From DASRHY01 sp035650275 (lineage in GTDB: Bacteria > Actinomycetota > Actinomycetes > Propionibacteriales > Kribbellaceae), in assembly GCA_035650275.1 (NCBI GenBank), contig DASRHY010000069.1, positions 1 to 64,000 of the forward strand: a stretch of 64,000 bases of DNA, given 5' to 3'. Shown piece by piece: positions 15,849-28,375 of the stretch. Numbering within the stretch: position 1 is the stretch's first letter; the number at the start of each line of letters is the position of its first letter. The position numbers were made by a program, and so were the translations under genes. Below the pieces are notes generated by a model. The model had not been told where the DNA came from. It did not search any database and worked only from the letters and a program-made list of their open reading frames with translations.

Positions 15849-17168
15849 TCAGTGCACCGCGACGTGCGAACGGGGCGTGGCTGCCGCCTCGGTGGTGGAC
15901 TCCTCGGGATAGCGCTCCGCACCCAGCGAGACGAGGTCGCGACGGAACAGCGACGCCAGCAGCCAGTCCAGCCCGATCCGTATCTTGCGGTTCAGGGTCG
16001 GCATCTGCGCCAGATGATAGGTGCGGTGCAGCAACCAGGCGGGCGGCCCGTGCAGCCGCACGCCGTACAGCTCGGCCACTCCCTCGTACAGCCCGAGGCT
16101 GGCCACCGACCCTGCGTACCGGTGCTTGTAGGGCCGCACGGGCTTTCCGCGCAGGTCCGCGGCCAGGTTGTCCGCGAGCCGCCGGGCCTGGCGGACGGCG
16201 TGCTGGGCGGTCGGCGGTGTCGGGACGCCCCTGTTCAGCAGATCGGGTACGGCGGCACAGTCGCCGGCGCTCCACGCGTCCTCCGTGCCGAGGACCCGCA
16301 GGTCGGCGCCGACCGTCACCCGGCCCTTCTCGTCGATCGGCAGGTCGGTTGCGCGGAGCATCGGATGCGGCTGCACGCCGGCGCTCCAGATCAGCGTTCC
16401 CGCGGGCAGGTCGGTGCCGTCGGAGAGCCGGATCCGCCCCCCGACCGCGGACTCCACCCCGGTCCGGAGCCGGATGTCGACGCCGCGGCGGCGAAGCTCC
16501 GCGACGGCCTGCTGCCCGACGCTCTCGCTCACGTCGTGCAGGATCCTTCCGGTGAGCTCGACCAGCATCCAGTGCAGGTCGGCGGGATTGATGTGGCGGT
16601 AGTAGCGGCACGCGGTCCGCGTTAGGTTCTCCAGCTCGCCGAGCGCCTCGACACCGGCGAATCCGCCACCCACGACGACGAACGTCAGGGCGCGTTTGCG
16701 TACCTCCGGGTCCCGGGTGGTCTCCGCGAGGTCGAGCCGGCCGAGCACATGGTTGCGCAGGGCAATGGCATCTTCGATCCGCTTGAAGCCGGTGGCGGAC
16801 TCCTCGAGACCGGGAACGGGCGGCATCCGGGTGACGGCGCCGACCGCGAGCACGAGATGGTCGTACTCGAGGTCGTACGCCGGACCCTCCGCCGGCTGGA
16901 CCGTCACGCAGTGCTCGCGGTGACAGACCCGGGTGACTCGGGCACTGAGCACTTCGGTGCCGGCCAGCACTCGGCGCAGCGGTACGACGACGTGCCGCGG
17001 TTCCAGACTCCCGTTCGCCGCCTCGGCCAGGAACGGCTGGTAGGTCATGAAGTTGCGCGGCGTCACGAAGATCACCTCGGCGGCGCGTCCGAGCCGGCGC
17101 CGGAGCCGGCGCGCGGTGTACAGCCCGACGAACCCACCGCCAACCACCACGATGCGTGTCGGCGTCAT
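15849..17168 (-). CDS. Type II NADH dehydrogenase-like FAD oxidoreductase
   Basis: A 439-residue flavoprotein. It starts with an FAD-binding Rossmann motif (IVVVGGGFVGLYTARRL), has a second NAD(P)H-binding Rossmann motif (FVVVGGGFAGVEALGEL) near residue 160 and an FAD contact GTEDAWSAGDCAAVP near 295. This is the architecture of NDH-2, which passes electrons from NADH to quinone without pumping protons; the C-terminal amphipathic region (HGPPAWLLHRTYHLAQMPTL) fits membrane association. ATG 17168 overlaps the DoxX stop as ATGA. Placement after DoxX suggests coupling to redox or hypoxic physiology. Confidence 0.88.
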   Translation of the reverse strand: MTPTRIVVVGGGFVGLYTARRLRRRLGRAAEVIFVTPRNFMTYQPFLAEAANGSLEPRHVVVPLRRVLAGTEVLSARVTRVCHREHCVTVQPAEGPAYDLEYDHLVLAVGAVTRMPPVPGLEESATGFKRIEDAIALRNHVLGRLDLAETTRDPEVRKRALTFVVVGGGFAGVEALGELENLTRTACRYYRHINPADLHWMLVELTGRILHDVSESVGQQAVAELRRRGVDIRLRTGVESAVGGRIRLSDGTDLPAGTLIWSAGVQPHPMLRATDLPIDEKGRVTVGADLRVLGTEDAWSAGDCAAVPDLLNRGVPTPPTAQHAVRQARRLADNLAADLRGKPVRPYKHRYAGSVASLGLYEGVAELYGVRLHGPPAWLLHRTYHLAQMPTLNRKIRIGLDWLLASLFRRDLVSLGAERYPEESTTEAAATPRSHVAVH

Positions 17169-17635
17169 GAGGCGCGGCCCCGTCGGCGGACGGCCGGGTT
17201 CACGGTTTTCCCACGCAGGCGGTCGCGGAGGTCGTCCAGCACGAACGCCAGCCCGATGGCAAGCAGCCAGACGTCCTTCGCGATACCGATGCCCTGCTCG
17301 GTCGGGCGCAGGCTGCCTTCCTGCCGCAGGCCGGGCGTGCGCACGTAGAGCCCGACCAGGGTGCCGGAGAACACAGTCAGCCCCACGCCGACGAGGCCGG
17401 TAGGCACCACCGGGACCAGCAGCGCGGTGCCGAGCGCGATCTCCCCGGCGGCCAGGGCTCCCAGGAACACCCGGGGGTCGAGTGGCTGCAGAGCTGGGTA
17501 CGCGCCGGCGGCGAACCCGTGTGTCTGCTTGGCCGCGGCGTCGTCCTTGGTGAGCTTGGACAGGCCGGAGTTCACGATGAACGCGCCGGCACTGCACCGC
17601 AACGGGACCTGCCAGGCCTTCAGCTGCAGTTGCAT
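17165..17635 (-). CDS. DoxX-family membrane protein
   Basis: A 156-residue membrane protein with four hydrophobic helices (for example FLGALAAGEIALGTALLVPVVP and GLVGVGLTVFSGTLVGLYV), resembling DoxX-like proteins of the SodA-SseA-DoxX type in actinobacteria. DoxX proteins are linked to quinone or thiosulfate redox chemistry and oxidative stress. It starts 54 nt after clpB and overlaps the NADH dehydrogenase gene at its end, so it is probably the link between the chaperone operon and the electron-transfer gene. Confidence 0.7.
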   Translation of the reverse strand: MQLQLKAWQVPLRCSAGAFIVNSGLSKLTKDDAAAKQTHGFAAGAYPALQPLDPRVFLGALAAGEIALGTALLVPVVPTGLVGVGLTVFSGTLVGLYVRTPGLRQEGSLRPTEQGIGIAKDVWLLAIGLAFVLDDLRDRLRGKTVNPAVRRRGRAS

Positions 17636-17689
17636 GGTTGGTCTCCTGTCTGTCCGGTCTGCCTGCTGGTCCGCACGCGAGGCGGCAGC

Positions 17690-20313
<2,624 letters not shown>

Positions 20314-20323
<10 letters not shown>

Positions 20324-20625
20324 GATCGGCCTCCGGGAGATCGAGTGCGGTTCTTCGGTGCCGCCTCCAGGGCAGCGATCCGGTCGAGCAGATCGACCAC
20401 CAGCCCGAGGGCGGCATAGTTGATCGAGAACGCGGCGCGCAGCCGCTGCAGCCGGGCCACGGTGGTGAGCTCGGCGTAGGGGAACCAGAGCCGTCCGGAC
20501 GCGTCCCGCGCGGCGTCGACCAGGCCGAGCGCGACCAGCCTGCGCACCACCTGCGGATGCAGACCGGCCAGGCGGGCGAACGACTCCAGGTCGAGGGCGA
20601 GCGGTCGTGCCAGCGCGCTGCTCAT
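20314..20625 (-). CDS. CbpM-like MerR-type chaperone modulator
   Basis: A 103-residue protein with a MerR-like helix-turn-helix (LDLESFARLAGLHPQVVRRLVALG, then DASGRLWFPYAELTTVARLQRLR) and a C-terminal helix. It sits exactly between dnaJ and clpB, where hspR usually stands in Streptomyces. However, HspR has a YISVAAEL-like start and an R-R-Y wing, while this wing reads GRLWFPYAEL, as in CbpM, which binds the J-domain of CbpA and inhibits it. It overlaps the upstream CbpA stop as ATGA and clpB by 10 nt. I favour CbpM; a DNA-binding role remains possible. Confidence 0.7.
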
Positions 20626-21575
20626 CGCCGGCTCCTCGGGTCGAACGTCGATGTGCTCGCGAGCTGCTCGAACAGGCGCCGTTCCTCGTCGGTCAGCCGG
20701 TCCGGCATCACGATGCGGACCTCGGCGTACAGGTCACCGTTCAGGCCACCGGGTCCCGGCATGCCGCGGCCGCGGAGCCGCAGCCTGCGCCCGCTCGATG
20801 TCAGCGAAGGCACCCGCACCTTGGCCTCGCCGCCGGGCGTGTCCAGCGCGACCCTGGCACCGAGGGCCGCCTCCCACGCGGTGACCGGCAGCTCGACGTA
20901 GATGTCACGGCCCTCGACCCGGTACCGCGGATGCGGGGCGATCCGGACGACCAGGTACAGGTCGCCCGCGGCAGAGCCGCCGGTGCCCTCGCCGCCCTGC
21001 CCGGACAGCCTGATCCGCTGCCCGTCGGTGACACCGGGCGGGATGGTCACCTCGATGCTGCGCGTCCCGTCGGGCCCGGACACCGACAGCCACCGGTGCA
21101 CGCCGTGGTAGGCGTCCTCGACCGACAGCTCCAGCTCGACCTCCTGGTCGGCGCCGCGGATCGGTCCCCACCGGCCGCGTCCGCGCGCGCCGAAAATGCC
21201 GCCGAACAGGTCCTCGATGTCGATGTCGCCCTCGTCGAACCAGACCCGCTGTCCGCCGCCGCCGTACGAACCCGGCCCGGCTCTGGCACCCGCGCCGGCA
21301 CCGGCGCGCTGGGCGCGGGCCCATGTCTCGGGGTCGACGTCCGGCGGGACCCGGCGGAAGTCGTGCCCGAACGCGTCGTACCGCTTGCGCTGCTCCGGGT
21401 CGGACAGCACGTCGTAGGCCTCCGAGACCTCCTTGAACCGGTTCTCGGCCTGGGGGTCCTTGTTGATGTCGGGGTGATAGGTGCGGGCCAGCTTGCGGTA
21501 GGCGCGCTGGATCTCGTCCGGGGCGGCATCTCGCTTGACCCCGAGCACCTCGTAGAAGTCGCGCCGGTCCGCCAT
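20622..21575 (-). CDS. CbpA-type DnaJ without zinc finger
   Basis: A 317-residue J-domain co-chaperone. The J-domain (residues 5-70) has the HPD motif (ARTYHPDINKDPQAENRFKEV). It is followed by a Gly-rich linker and two C-terminal peptide-binding beta domains (VTIPPGVTDGQRIRL, then RVEGRDIYVELPVTAWEAAL). There is no CxxCxGxG zinc-finger region. That is the CbpA class rather than canonical DnaJ. It stimulates DnaK ATPase activity. Its gene begins 4 nt after grpE and overlaps the CbpM-like gene, which fits the CbpA-CbpM pairing. Confidence 0.88.
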   Translation of the reverse strand: MADRRDFYEVLGVKRDAAPDEIQRAYRKLARTYHPDINKDPQAENRFKEVSEAYDVLSDPEQRKRYDAFGHDFRRVPPDVDPETWARAQRAGAGAGARAGPGSYGGGGQRVWFDEGDIDIEDLFGGIFGARGRGRWGPIRGADQEVELELSVEDAYHGVHRWLSVSGPDGTRSIEVTIPPGVTDGQRIRLSGQGGEGTGGSAAGDLYLVVRIAPHPRYRVEGRDIYVELPVTAWEAALGARVALDTPGGEAKVRVPSLTSSGRRLRLRGRGMPGPGGLNGDLYAEVRIVMPDRLTDEERRLFEQLASTSTFDPRSRR

Positions 21576-21579
21576 CGGA

Positions 21580-22127
21580 CTACTGGGTCGCGACCACGAC
21601 GCCCGCCGGGCGCAGCAGTGCCTCGGGGGTCCCGTAGCCCGGCCTCACCACGGCCACCACCGTTCCCGACGGAGCCTCGTCGTTCACCGTGCTCACCGCC
21701 TCGTGTACGGCCGGGTCGAAGGTCTCGCCTACGGACTCGAACCGGGGGAACCCGAGCCGGGTCAGCGTCGCGACCGCCTGCTCGTGCACAGCGCGGACTC
21801 CCTCGACCAGCGAGGCCGCGTCATCGTTCGTGTGCCGCAGCGCGAGCTCGAGGTTGTCCACGACCGGCAGCCAGGCGGCCGCGAGCCGGGCACGCTCGGC
21901 GGCGCGTTCGCGTTCGAGATCGCGCTGGTACCGCTTGCGCAGGTTGTCCAGGTCCGCCAGCGCCCGCCGCAGCTCGTCCTCCAGCTGCGCGGCAACGTCG
22001 GCGCTGCGGTCCTGACCGTCAGGCTCGTCCTGGCGGTCAGGCTCGTCCGCACGGCTCTGGTCGTCGGCCCGGTCGTCCGGTGCCGGCGCCTCGGCGGCGT
22101 CCTCGGTATGCGGCATCTCGGTGTCCC

Positions 22128-22131
<4 letters not shown>
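21580..22131 (-). CDS. grpE: GrpE nucleotide exchange factor
   Basis: A 183-residue protein. The N-terminal 45 residues are acidic and disordered (rich in Asp, Glu, Arg and Gln), followed by a long coiled-coil (AAQLEDELRRALADLDNLRKRYQRDL) and a beta domain ending SGTVVAVVRPGYGTPEALLRPAGVVVA, all typical of GrpE. It releases ADP from DnaK. GTG 22131 overlaps the dnaK stop as GTGA; ATG 22116, which has GAGGGA 7 nt upstream, is an equally good start. It is the third gene of the chaperone operon. Confidence 0.9.
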
Positions 22132-24029
<1,898 letters not shown>

Positions 24030-24060
24030 TGTCTGTCTCCACCCTTCGCCGAAGCTCAGC

Positions 24061-24534
24061 TCACGCGGACTTTGTCGCGCCGATGGGCTGCTGCGCCCCG
24101 GCGTCTTCGTTTGCACCGTTGCCCTGGATCTGCAGCCGGCGCGGCTTCGCCCGTTCGGACACCGGCACGCGGACCGTCAGCACGCCCTGGTCGTACGTCG
24201 CGGTGATCCGGTCGGTGTCGAGGGTGTCGCCGAGGAACAGCTGTCGGCTGAACGTTCCCTGCGGACGCTCGGCGGCGACGACTTCCTGGCCCTCGGCCGG
24301 CTGCCAGCCGCGCTCCGCACGGACGGTGAGGACGTTCTTCTCAACGGTCAGCTCGATCGAGTCGCGGTCGACACCGGGGAGGTCGAACTTGATGACGAAC
24401 TGGTCGCCTTCTCGGTAGGCGTCGATCGGCATCGTGCGCTGCTGCAACGCTCCACCCTGCTCGTTGTACATCTGGTTCATCCGGTCGATCTCGCGGAACG
24501 CGAGCTCACGGAAGGGGTCGAACCGCATCAGCAT
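24061..24534 (-). CDS. Hsp20/alpha-crystallin small heat-shock protein
   Basis: A 157-residue small chaperone. MLMRFDPFRELAFREIDRMN is the typical N-terminal arm, and the alpha-crystallin domain runs from about residue 36 to 130 (IDAYREGDQFVIKFDLPGV, LTVRAERG, YDQGVLTVRVPVSE). It is likely a member of the actinobacterial Hsp20/HspX type, holding unfolded proteins for DnaK. ATG 24534 follows AGGAGG by 5 nt. It is the first gene of the chaperone operon, with island motif copy 5 at 85 nt upstream. It is the first of two Hsp20 genes in the window; the two are clearly different in sequence. Confidence 0.93.
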   Translation of the reverse strand: MLMRFDPFRELAFREIDRMNQMYNEQGGALQQRTMPIDAYREGDQFVIKFDLPGVDRDSIELTVEKNVLTVRAERGWQPAEGQEVVAAERPQGTFSRQLFLGDTLDTDRITATYDQGVLTVRVPVSERAKPRRLQIQGNGANEDAGAQQPIGATKSA

Positions 24535-24618
24535 GACTGCCTCCTGTCCCGCTCCGGCACGGAGCGACGGATCTGTTGGTCCCCTGCGTTCCGCAGTCTT
24601 CTGACCGCCGCTCGTCAC

Positions 24619-24640
24619 GGCATCCCGGAACCACGTAGTC
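24619..24640 (-). promoter_or_regulatory. Island motif copy 5, upstream of the hsp20-dnaK operon
   Basis: Read on the minus strand, this copy begins GACTACGTGG and ends CGGGATGCC. It ends 85 nt before the hsp20 ATG. A -10-like AAGACT begins 18 nt downstream. It drives the largest chaperone unit and is one of the best matches to the consensus. Confidence 0.82.
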
Positions 24641-24835
24641 GGACAGTTCAGGTGCAAATTTCCGGGACGGGCCGCCGGACAGATTGGGGTGTAGCCTGCG
24701 GTTCAAGCGGATGTCGTCCGTGCGGCGTGAACTAGATGCTCAGGCACGGATGTGTAGACGAGGAACCTGTCGACGATCCTCGTCGGCCGAACACGAAGAG
24801 TCCTGCGGAGCCACCGGCAGGAGGTGCTCGGATCG

Positions 24836-25501
24836 ATGCCTGACCGCCCCGTGTACAGCATCGGCGCACTCGCACGCATGCTCGGTATCCCAGCGGCCAC
24901 GCTGCGCACTTGGGAGGACCGGTACGGCGTCGTGGTTCCCGAGCGGAGCCCGCGCGGTCATCGCCTGTACTCACGGCTGCAGGTCGAGCAGTTGCGCTTC
25001 GTCGGAGACCGGTTGGCCGACGGCCTGTCGATCAGCGACGCCTACCGGCTGCTACGGGACCGGGTGTCCAGCGGTATGCCGCTGGAACCGACCGGCATAC
25101 CGGACGGCAGTGGCATGCTCATCCTGCTGGCCGAGCAGGACCCGTACACCGCCGACCTCGCCGACTACTTCCTGCGCACTGAGGGGTACAGCGTCACCGT
25201 CGTGAGCACCGCCGAGCAGGCCATGATCGAGGTCGCGCGGACCGCACCCGACCTCGCGGTAATAGACCTGCTGGTCTCGGGTGCGCGCGGGCTGCGGCTG
25301 TGCGCCCAGCTGCGGAAGCAGCTCGACATCCCGGTGGTGGCGATCTCCACGCTCGACCTGCGGGACGACGCGCTCGAGGCCGGCGCGGCCGCCTTCCTGA
25401 TGAAGCCGTTGCGACCGCTTCGGCTGGCATCGGTGACCCGGGACCTGCTCGGACGGAGCGCGTACCTCCACGCGACCCGCCAGGCCGAGACCGTGCCATG
25501 A
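24836..25501 (+). CDS. MerR-type DNA-binding domain fused to a receiver domain
   Basis: A 221-residue regulator. Residues 5-70 form a MerR winged helix-turn-helix (SIGALARMLGIPAATLRTWEDRYG, then PRGHRLYS). Residues about 97-205 form a response-regulator receiver: MLILLAEQDPYTADL with acidic Glu and Asp after strand 1, DLAVIDLLVSG with the presumed phospho-acceptor Asp and FLMKPL with the conserved Lys. This MerR-receiver order is unusual; MerR proteins usually carry ligand-binding domains. ATG 24836 is used, with GGAGG 11 nt upstream. The stop overlaps the KaiC-like gene as ATGA. It is divergent from the hsp20 operon with 301 bp between. Confidence 0.85.
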   Translation: MPDRPVYSIGALARMLGIPAATLRTWEDRYGVVVPERSPRGHRLYSRLQVEQLRFVGDRLADGLSISDAYRLLRDRVSSGMPLEPTGIPDGSGMLILLAEQDPYTADLADYFLRTEGYSVTVVSTAEQAMIEVARTAPDLAVIDLLVSGARGLRLCAQLRKQLDIPVVAISTLDLRDDALEAGAAAFLMKPLRPLRLASVTRDLLGRSAYLHATRQAETVP

Positions 25502-26889
25502 GCGAGCGGATGGCCTCCGGATCGGGTCCGCTCGACCTCGTCCTCGGCGGCGGGCTGCCCCGTGACGCGATAATCCTGCTGACCGGCGCGCCCGGCTCCG
25601 GCAAGTCATTGCTGGCGCAGCAGTGGGTGTTCGCCAACGCCACACGCGAGCGGCCGGCGCTGTACATGTCCACCGTTTCCGAACCGCTGGAGAAGCTGCT
25701 CCGGCACGGCCAGACCCTGTCGTTCTTCGATCCGCGCGCGATCGGCAAGAGCGTCTGGTACGAGGATCTGGGCGGGATCCTCCGCGCCCGGGGGCTGCAG
25801 GGCGTGCTCGACCAGGTGCGCGACATGATCCGGGAGCGACAGCCGGCCATGATCGTGATCGACAGCTTCCGGGCGATGCGTCCGTACGCCGACCGGAGCA
25901 TCGGATTCGGCCCGTTCCTGCACGACCTCGCCGGCATGCTCAGCGCGTTCCCGGCGACCTCGATGTGGGTCGGTGACTACCTGGAGGAGGACGTCCCGCG
26001 GGTCGCGGAGTTCGCTGTGGCGGATGCGATCATCTCGCTGGGGACCATGCACACCGCCGAGCGCACCGCCCGCGCTCTGCAGGTGTACAAGCTGCGCGGC
26101 GGTGGCTTCCTGGCCGGCAAGCACGCCTACCGGCTGTCCGCCGACGGCGTGACGGTCTTCCCCCGGCTCGCCGACCAGGCGGACTCGGTCGGCTACGAGC
26201 GGGTCAGCCGGCGGGTCGCGTCGGGCATCCAGGCGCTCGACGACATGCTCGATGACGGCTACTGGTCGGGGGCGTCGACGCTGGTGGCGGGACCCACCGG
26301 CGTCGGCAAGACGCTGATGGGACTGCACTTCGTGTTCCACGCCGTCGACCACGGGGAGCCCGCGATCATCGCGACGATGCAGGAGGATCCGTCCCAGCTG
26401 GAGCGTACGGCGTCGCAGTTCGGTTGGTCCGTCAAGGCCGACAACCTCACGCTGATGTACCGCAGCCCGGTCGACCTGTACATCGACCAGTGGGTGCACG
26501 AGCTGCTGGCCGCGATCGAGTTGACCGGTGCCACCCGGGTGTTAGTGGACAGTCTCCGAGACCTCGAGGCCGCCGCCTCCAACCGGACGCGGTTCGAGGA
26601 GTACGTCTACTCGCTGCTGCACCGCTCGAGGCGGCGCGGGATCAGCCTGATGATGACCTACGAGCTGACGAAGCCGTTCGGGACGTCCCGGCTGAGCGAC
26701 GTGGCGGTGCCGCATCTGGCCGACAACGTCGTGCTGCTGCGGTACCGGGGCGACGGGACGATCTCGCGCACCCTCACGATGTTGAAGACCCGCGCCGCCC
26801 ATCACGAGCCGGGCATCAGGGAGTTCCGGATCACCGTCGACGGGATCACTCTCGTCCCGCTGTCCGAGGGCCCACGGGTCGCTGAGTGA
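25498..26889 (+). CDS. KaiC-like protein with two RecA-type ATPase domains
   Basis: A 463-residue protein with two tandem KaiC/RadA-type ATPase modules. The first has Walker A GAPGSGKS (residue 30) and a Walker B-like AMIVIDSFRA; the second has GPTGVGKT near residue 263 and VLVDSLRDLE as Walker B. The domain layout resembles KaiC, but no Kai clock partners are near. Similar two-domain proteins are found beside histidine kinases or regulators in many bacteria. The ATGA overlap with the MerR-receiver gene strongly suggests they act together. The biochemical role is not known; a phospho-signalling or conformational switch is plausible. Confidence 0.85.
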   Translation: MSERMASGSGPLDLVLGGGLPRDAIILLTGAPGSGKSLLAQQWVFANATRERPALYMSTVSEPLEKLLRHGQTLSFFDPRAIGKSVWYEDLGGILRARGLQGVLDQVRDMIRERQPAMIVIDSFRAMRPYADRSIGFGPFLHDLAGMLSAFPATSMWVGDYLEEDVPRVAEFAVADAIISLGTMHTAERTARALQVYKLRGGGFLAGKHAYRLSADGVTVFPRLADQADSVGYERVSRRVASGIQALDDMLDDGYWSGASTLVAGPTGVGKTLMGLHFVFHAVDHGEPAIIATMQEDPSQLERTASQFGWSVKADNLTLMYRSPVDLYIDQWVHELLAAIELTGATRVLVDSLRDLEAAASNRTRFEEYVYSLLHRSRRRGISLMMTYELTKPFGTSRLSDVAVPHLADNVVLLRYRGDGTISRTLTMLKTRAAHHEPGIREFRITVDGITLVPLSEGPRVAE

Positions 26890-27097
26890 CTTCGGGGCTC
26901 GGCAGCTACTCGGCACGTCCGGTTGACCTCGGCACTTCCTCGCCAGTACTGGCATGCCCCGGCGATCCGAGACAGTGTGGAACCGTCCGGATTCGCATGG
27001 TCAACGAGAGTCAGAGATCTCATGCGTATGCAACGGCGCGAAGGTTGCCGGTCGCCCGGCGGCAACCTCGACGGTGAGTCGCGCGAGGAGCCGGCGG

Positions 27098-28369
27098 ATG
27101 GGCACCGCGGCGGCGGTCCCGGCGAGCAGGCTGAGAGGCCGCTCGCCGGAGCTCAGGTCGGTTCACGACCTACTTGAGTCCACCGTGACCGGGCACGGAG
27201 CAGTCCTGCTAGTCGAGGGACCGCCAGGCATCGGCAAGTCCCGGCTGCTGAGTGCCGCGGAGGGCGCGACGCATCGAGGGTTCGGCGTCGCCCACCTCGA
27301 CGAGCTGCCGCGCGCGACGGTGCCGGAGCCGTTGTTCGCGGGTCTGGAGATGGCGTCACCGGCCGGCCTGCAGCACGGCGGATCGTCCGACCGGGGGGAT
27401 GTGCTGGCGTACATCGGCGAGCTGGCGGTGCGCGCCGCGAAGCGGGCGGCGCGAGGCCCGACCCTGATCACGGTCGATGACGCGCAGTGTGCCGAGACGA
27501 CGACGCTCGAGGCGCTGCGCACGTTGCCGGTCTGGCTGGCGGGTTATCCGGTCGGCTGGATCATCGCGCGCCGGACCGGTGTGCCGGATCCTGCCGTCGC
27601 CTGGTTGTTCAACGAGCTGGAGAACCTCGGAGCCGCCCGGACCGTCCTCGGATCGCTCAGCGATGACGCGGTCGCCCAGATCGTCACCGACCGGCTGGGA
27701 GCACGACCAGACGGTGACCTGCTGGCGCAGGCGAACCTGGCCGGTGGCAACCCACAGCTGGTCGGTGCACTGCTGGAGGGGCTGCACGACGAGGGTGGGG
27801 TGGCGATCGCCAGTGGCCGCGCACGCCTGTTGTCCGGGCGGCCGTCGGCGCAGGTACACGAGGTGATCCACGACTGGGTGGCGCGGCTCAGCCCCGCGGC
27901 GCGGCACATCCTCGACCTCGCGGCGTCGCTGGACCGAGAGTTCGCCGTGGAAGACCTGGCCGGCCTCCTCGGCTGGGCGGCCGAGGACGTACGACGTCCG
28001 CTCGACGAGCTCGTGGCCGCCGACCTGATCAGCGTCGCCGGCGAGGACGTCCTCGCGTTCCGGCACGATCTAGTTCGCCAGTGGGTGGCAGGTCACGTCC
28101 CGGCCGCGCTGCGCCGCGCGCTCCACGGTCAGGTGACCAGGCGGCGCCGCCCGCATCGCGTGCGCAGAGGGTGGCTCTCGCTCACCGAGACCGAGCGGAC
28201 GGTGGCCGGACTGGTGGCGAGCGGGTTGACCAACCGCGAAGTCGCGGACCGGATCTTCCTCTCACCGCACACCGTGTCCTTCCACCTGCGCAAGGTGTAC
28301 CGCAAGCTCGGCATCGGTAGTCGCGTCGAGCTGACCCGGTTGTCGATCGAGAACGAACGACATCGGTAG
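27098..28369 (+). CDS. LuxR-family regulator with STAND/AAA domain
   Basis: A 423-residue regulator. It has an N-terminal P-loop ATPase domain (RGRSPELRSVHDLL, Walker A EGPPGIGKS) followed by helical winged-helix regions, and ends in a LuxR-type helix-turn-helix (LTETERTVAGLVASGLTNRE, then ADRIFLSPHTVSFHLRKVYRKL). It lacks the long tetratricopeptide region of typical LAL/MalT-type regulators such as its neighbour. ATG 27098 follows GAGGAG by 7 nt. The next LuxR gene begins 6 nt downstream. Together with the neighbour and the MerR-receiver it is one of three regulator candidates for the island. Confidence 0.87.
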   Translation: MGTAAAVPASRLRGRSPELRSVHDLLESTVTGHGAVLLVEGPPGIGKSRLLSAAEGATHRGFGVAHLDELPRATVPEPLFAGLEMASPAGLQHGGSSDRGDVLAYIGELAVRAAKRAARGPTLITVDDAQCAETTTLEALRTLPVWLAGYPVGWIIARRTGVPDPAVAWLFNELENLGAARTVLGSLSDDAVAQIVTDRLGARPDGDLLAQANLAGGNPQLVGALLEGLHDEGGVAIASGRARLLSGRPSAQVHEVIHDWVARLSPAARHILDLAASLDREFAVEDLAGLLGWAAEDVRRPLDELVAADLISVAGEDVLAFRHDLVRQWVAGHVPAALRRALHGQVTRRRRPHRVRRGWLSLTETERTVAGLVASGLTNREVADRIFLSPHTVSFHLRKVYRKLGIGSRVELTRLSIENERHR

Positions 28370-28375
28370 CGCTGC

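Noticed and set aside
24535..24720. HspR-type HAIR operator before the hsp20-dnaK operon
   Set aside because: No CTTGAGT-N7-ACTCAAG or near match is present in the region.
24702..24760. A tenth motif copy before the MerR-receiver gene (AACTAGATGCTCAGG...CGGATG)
   Set aside because: It needs an insertion to align and lacks the invariant GGGAT core.
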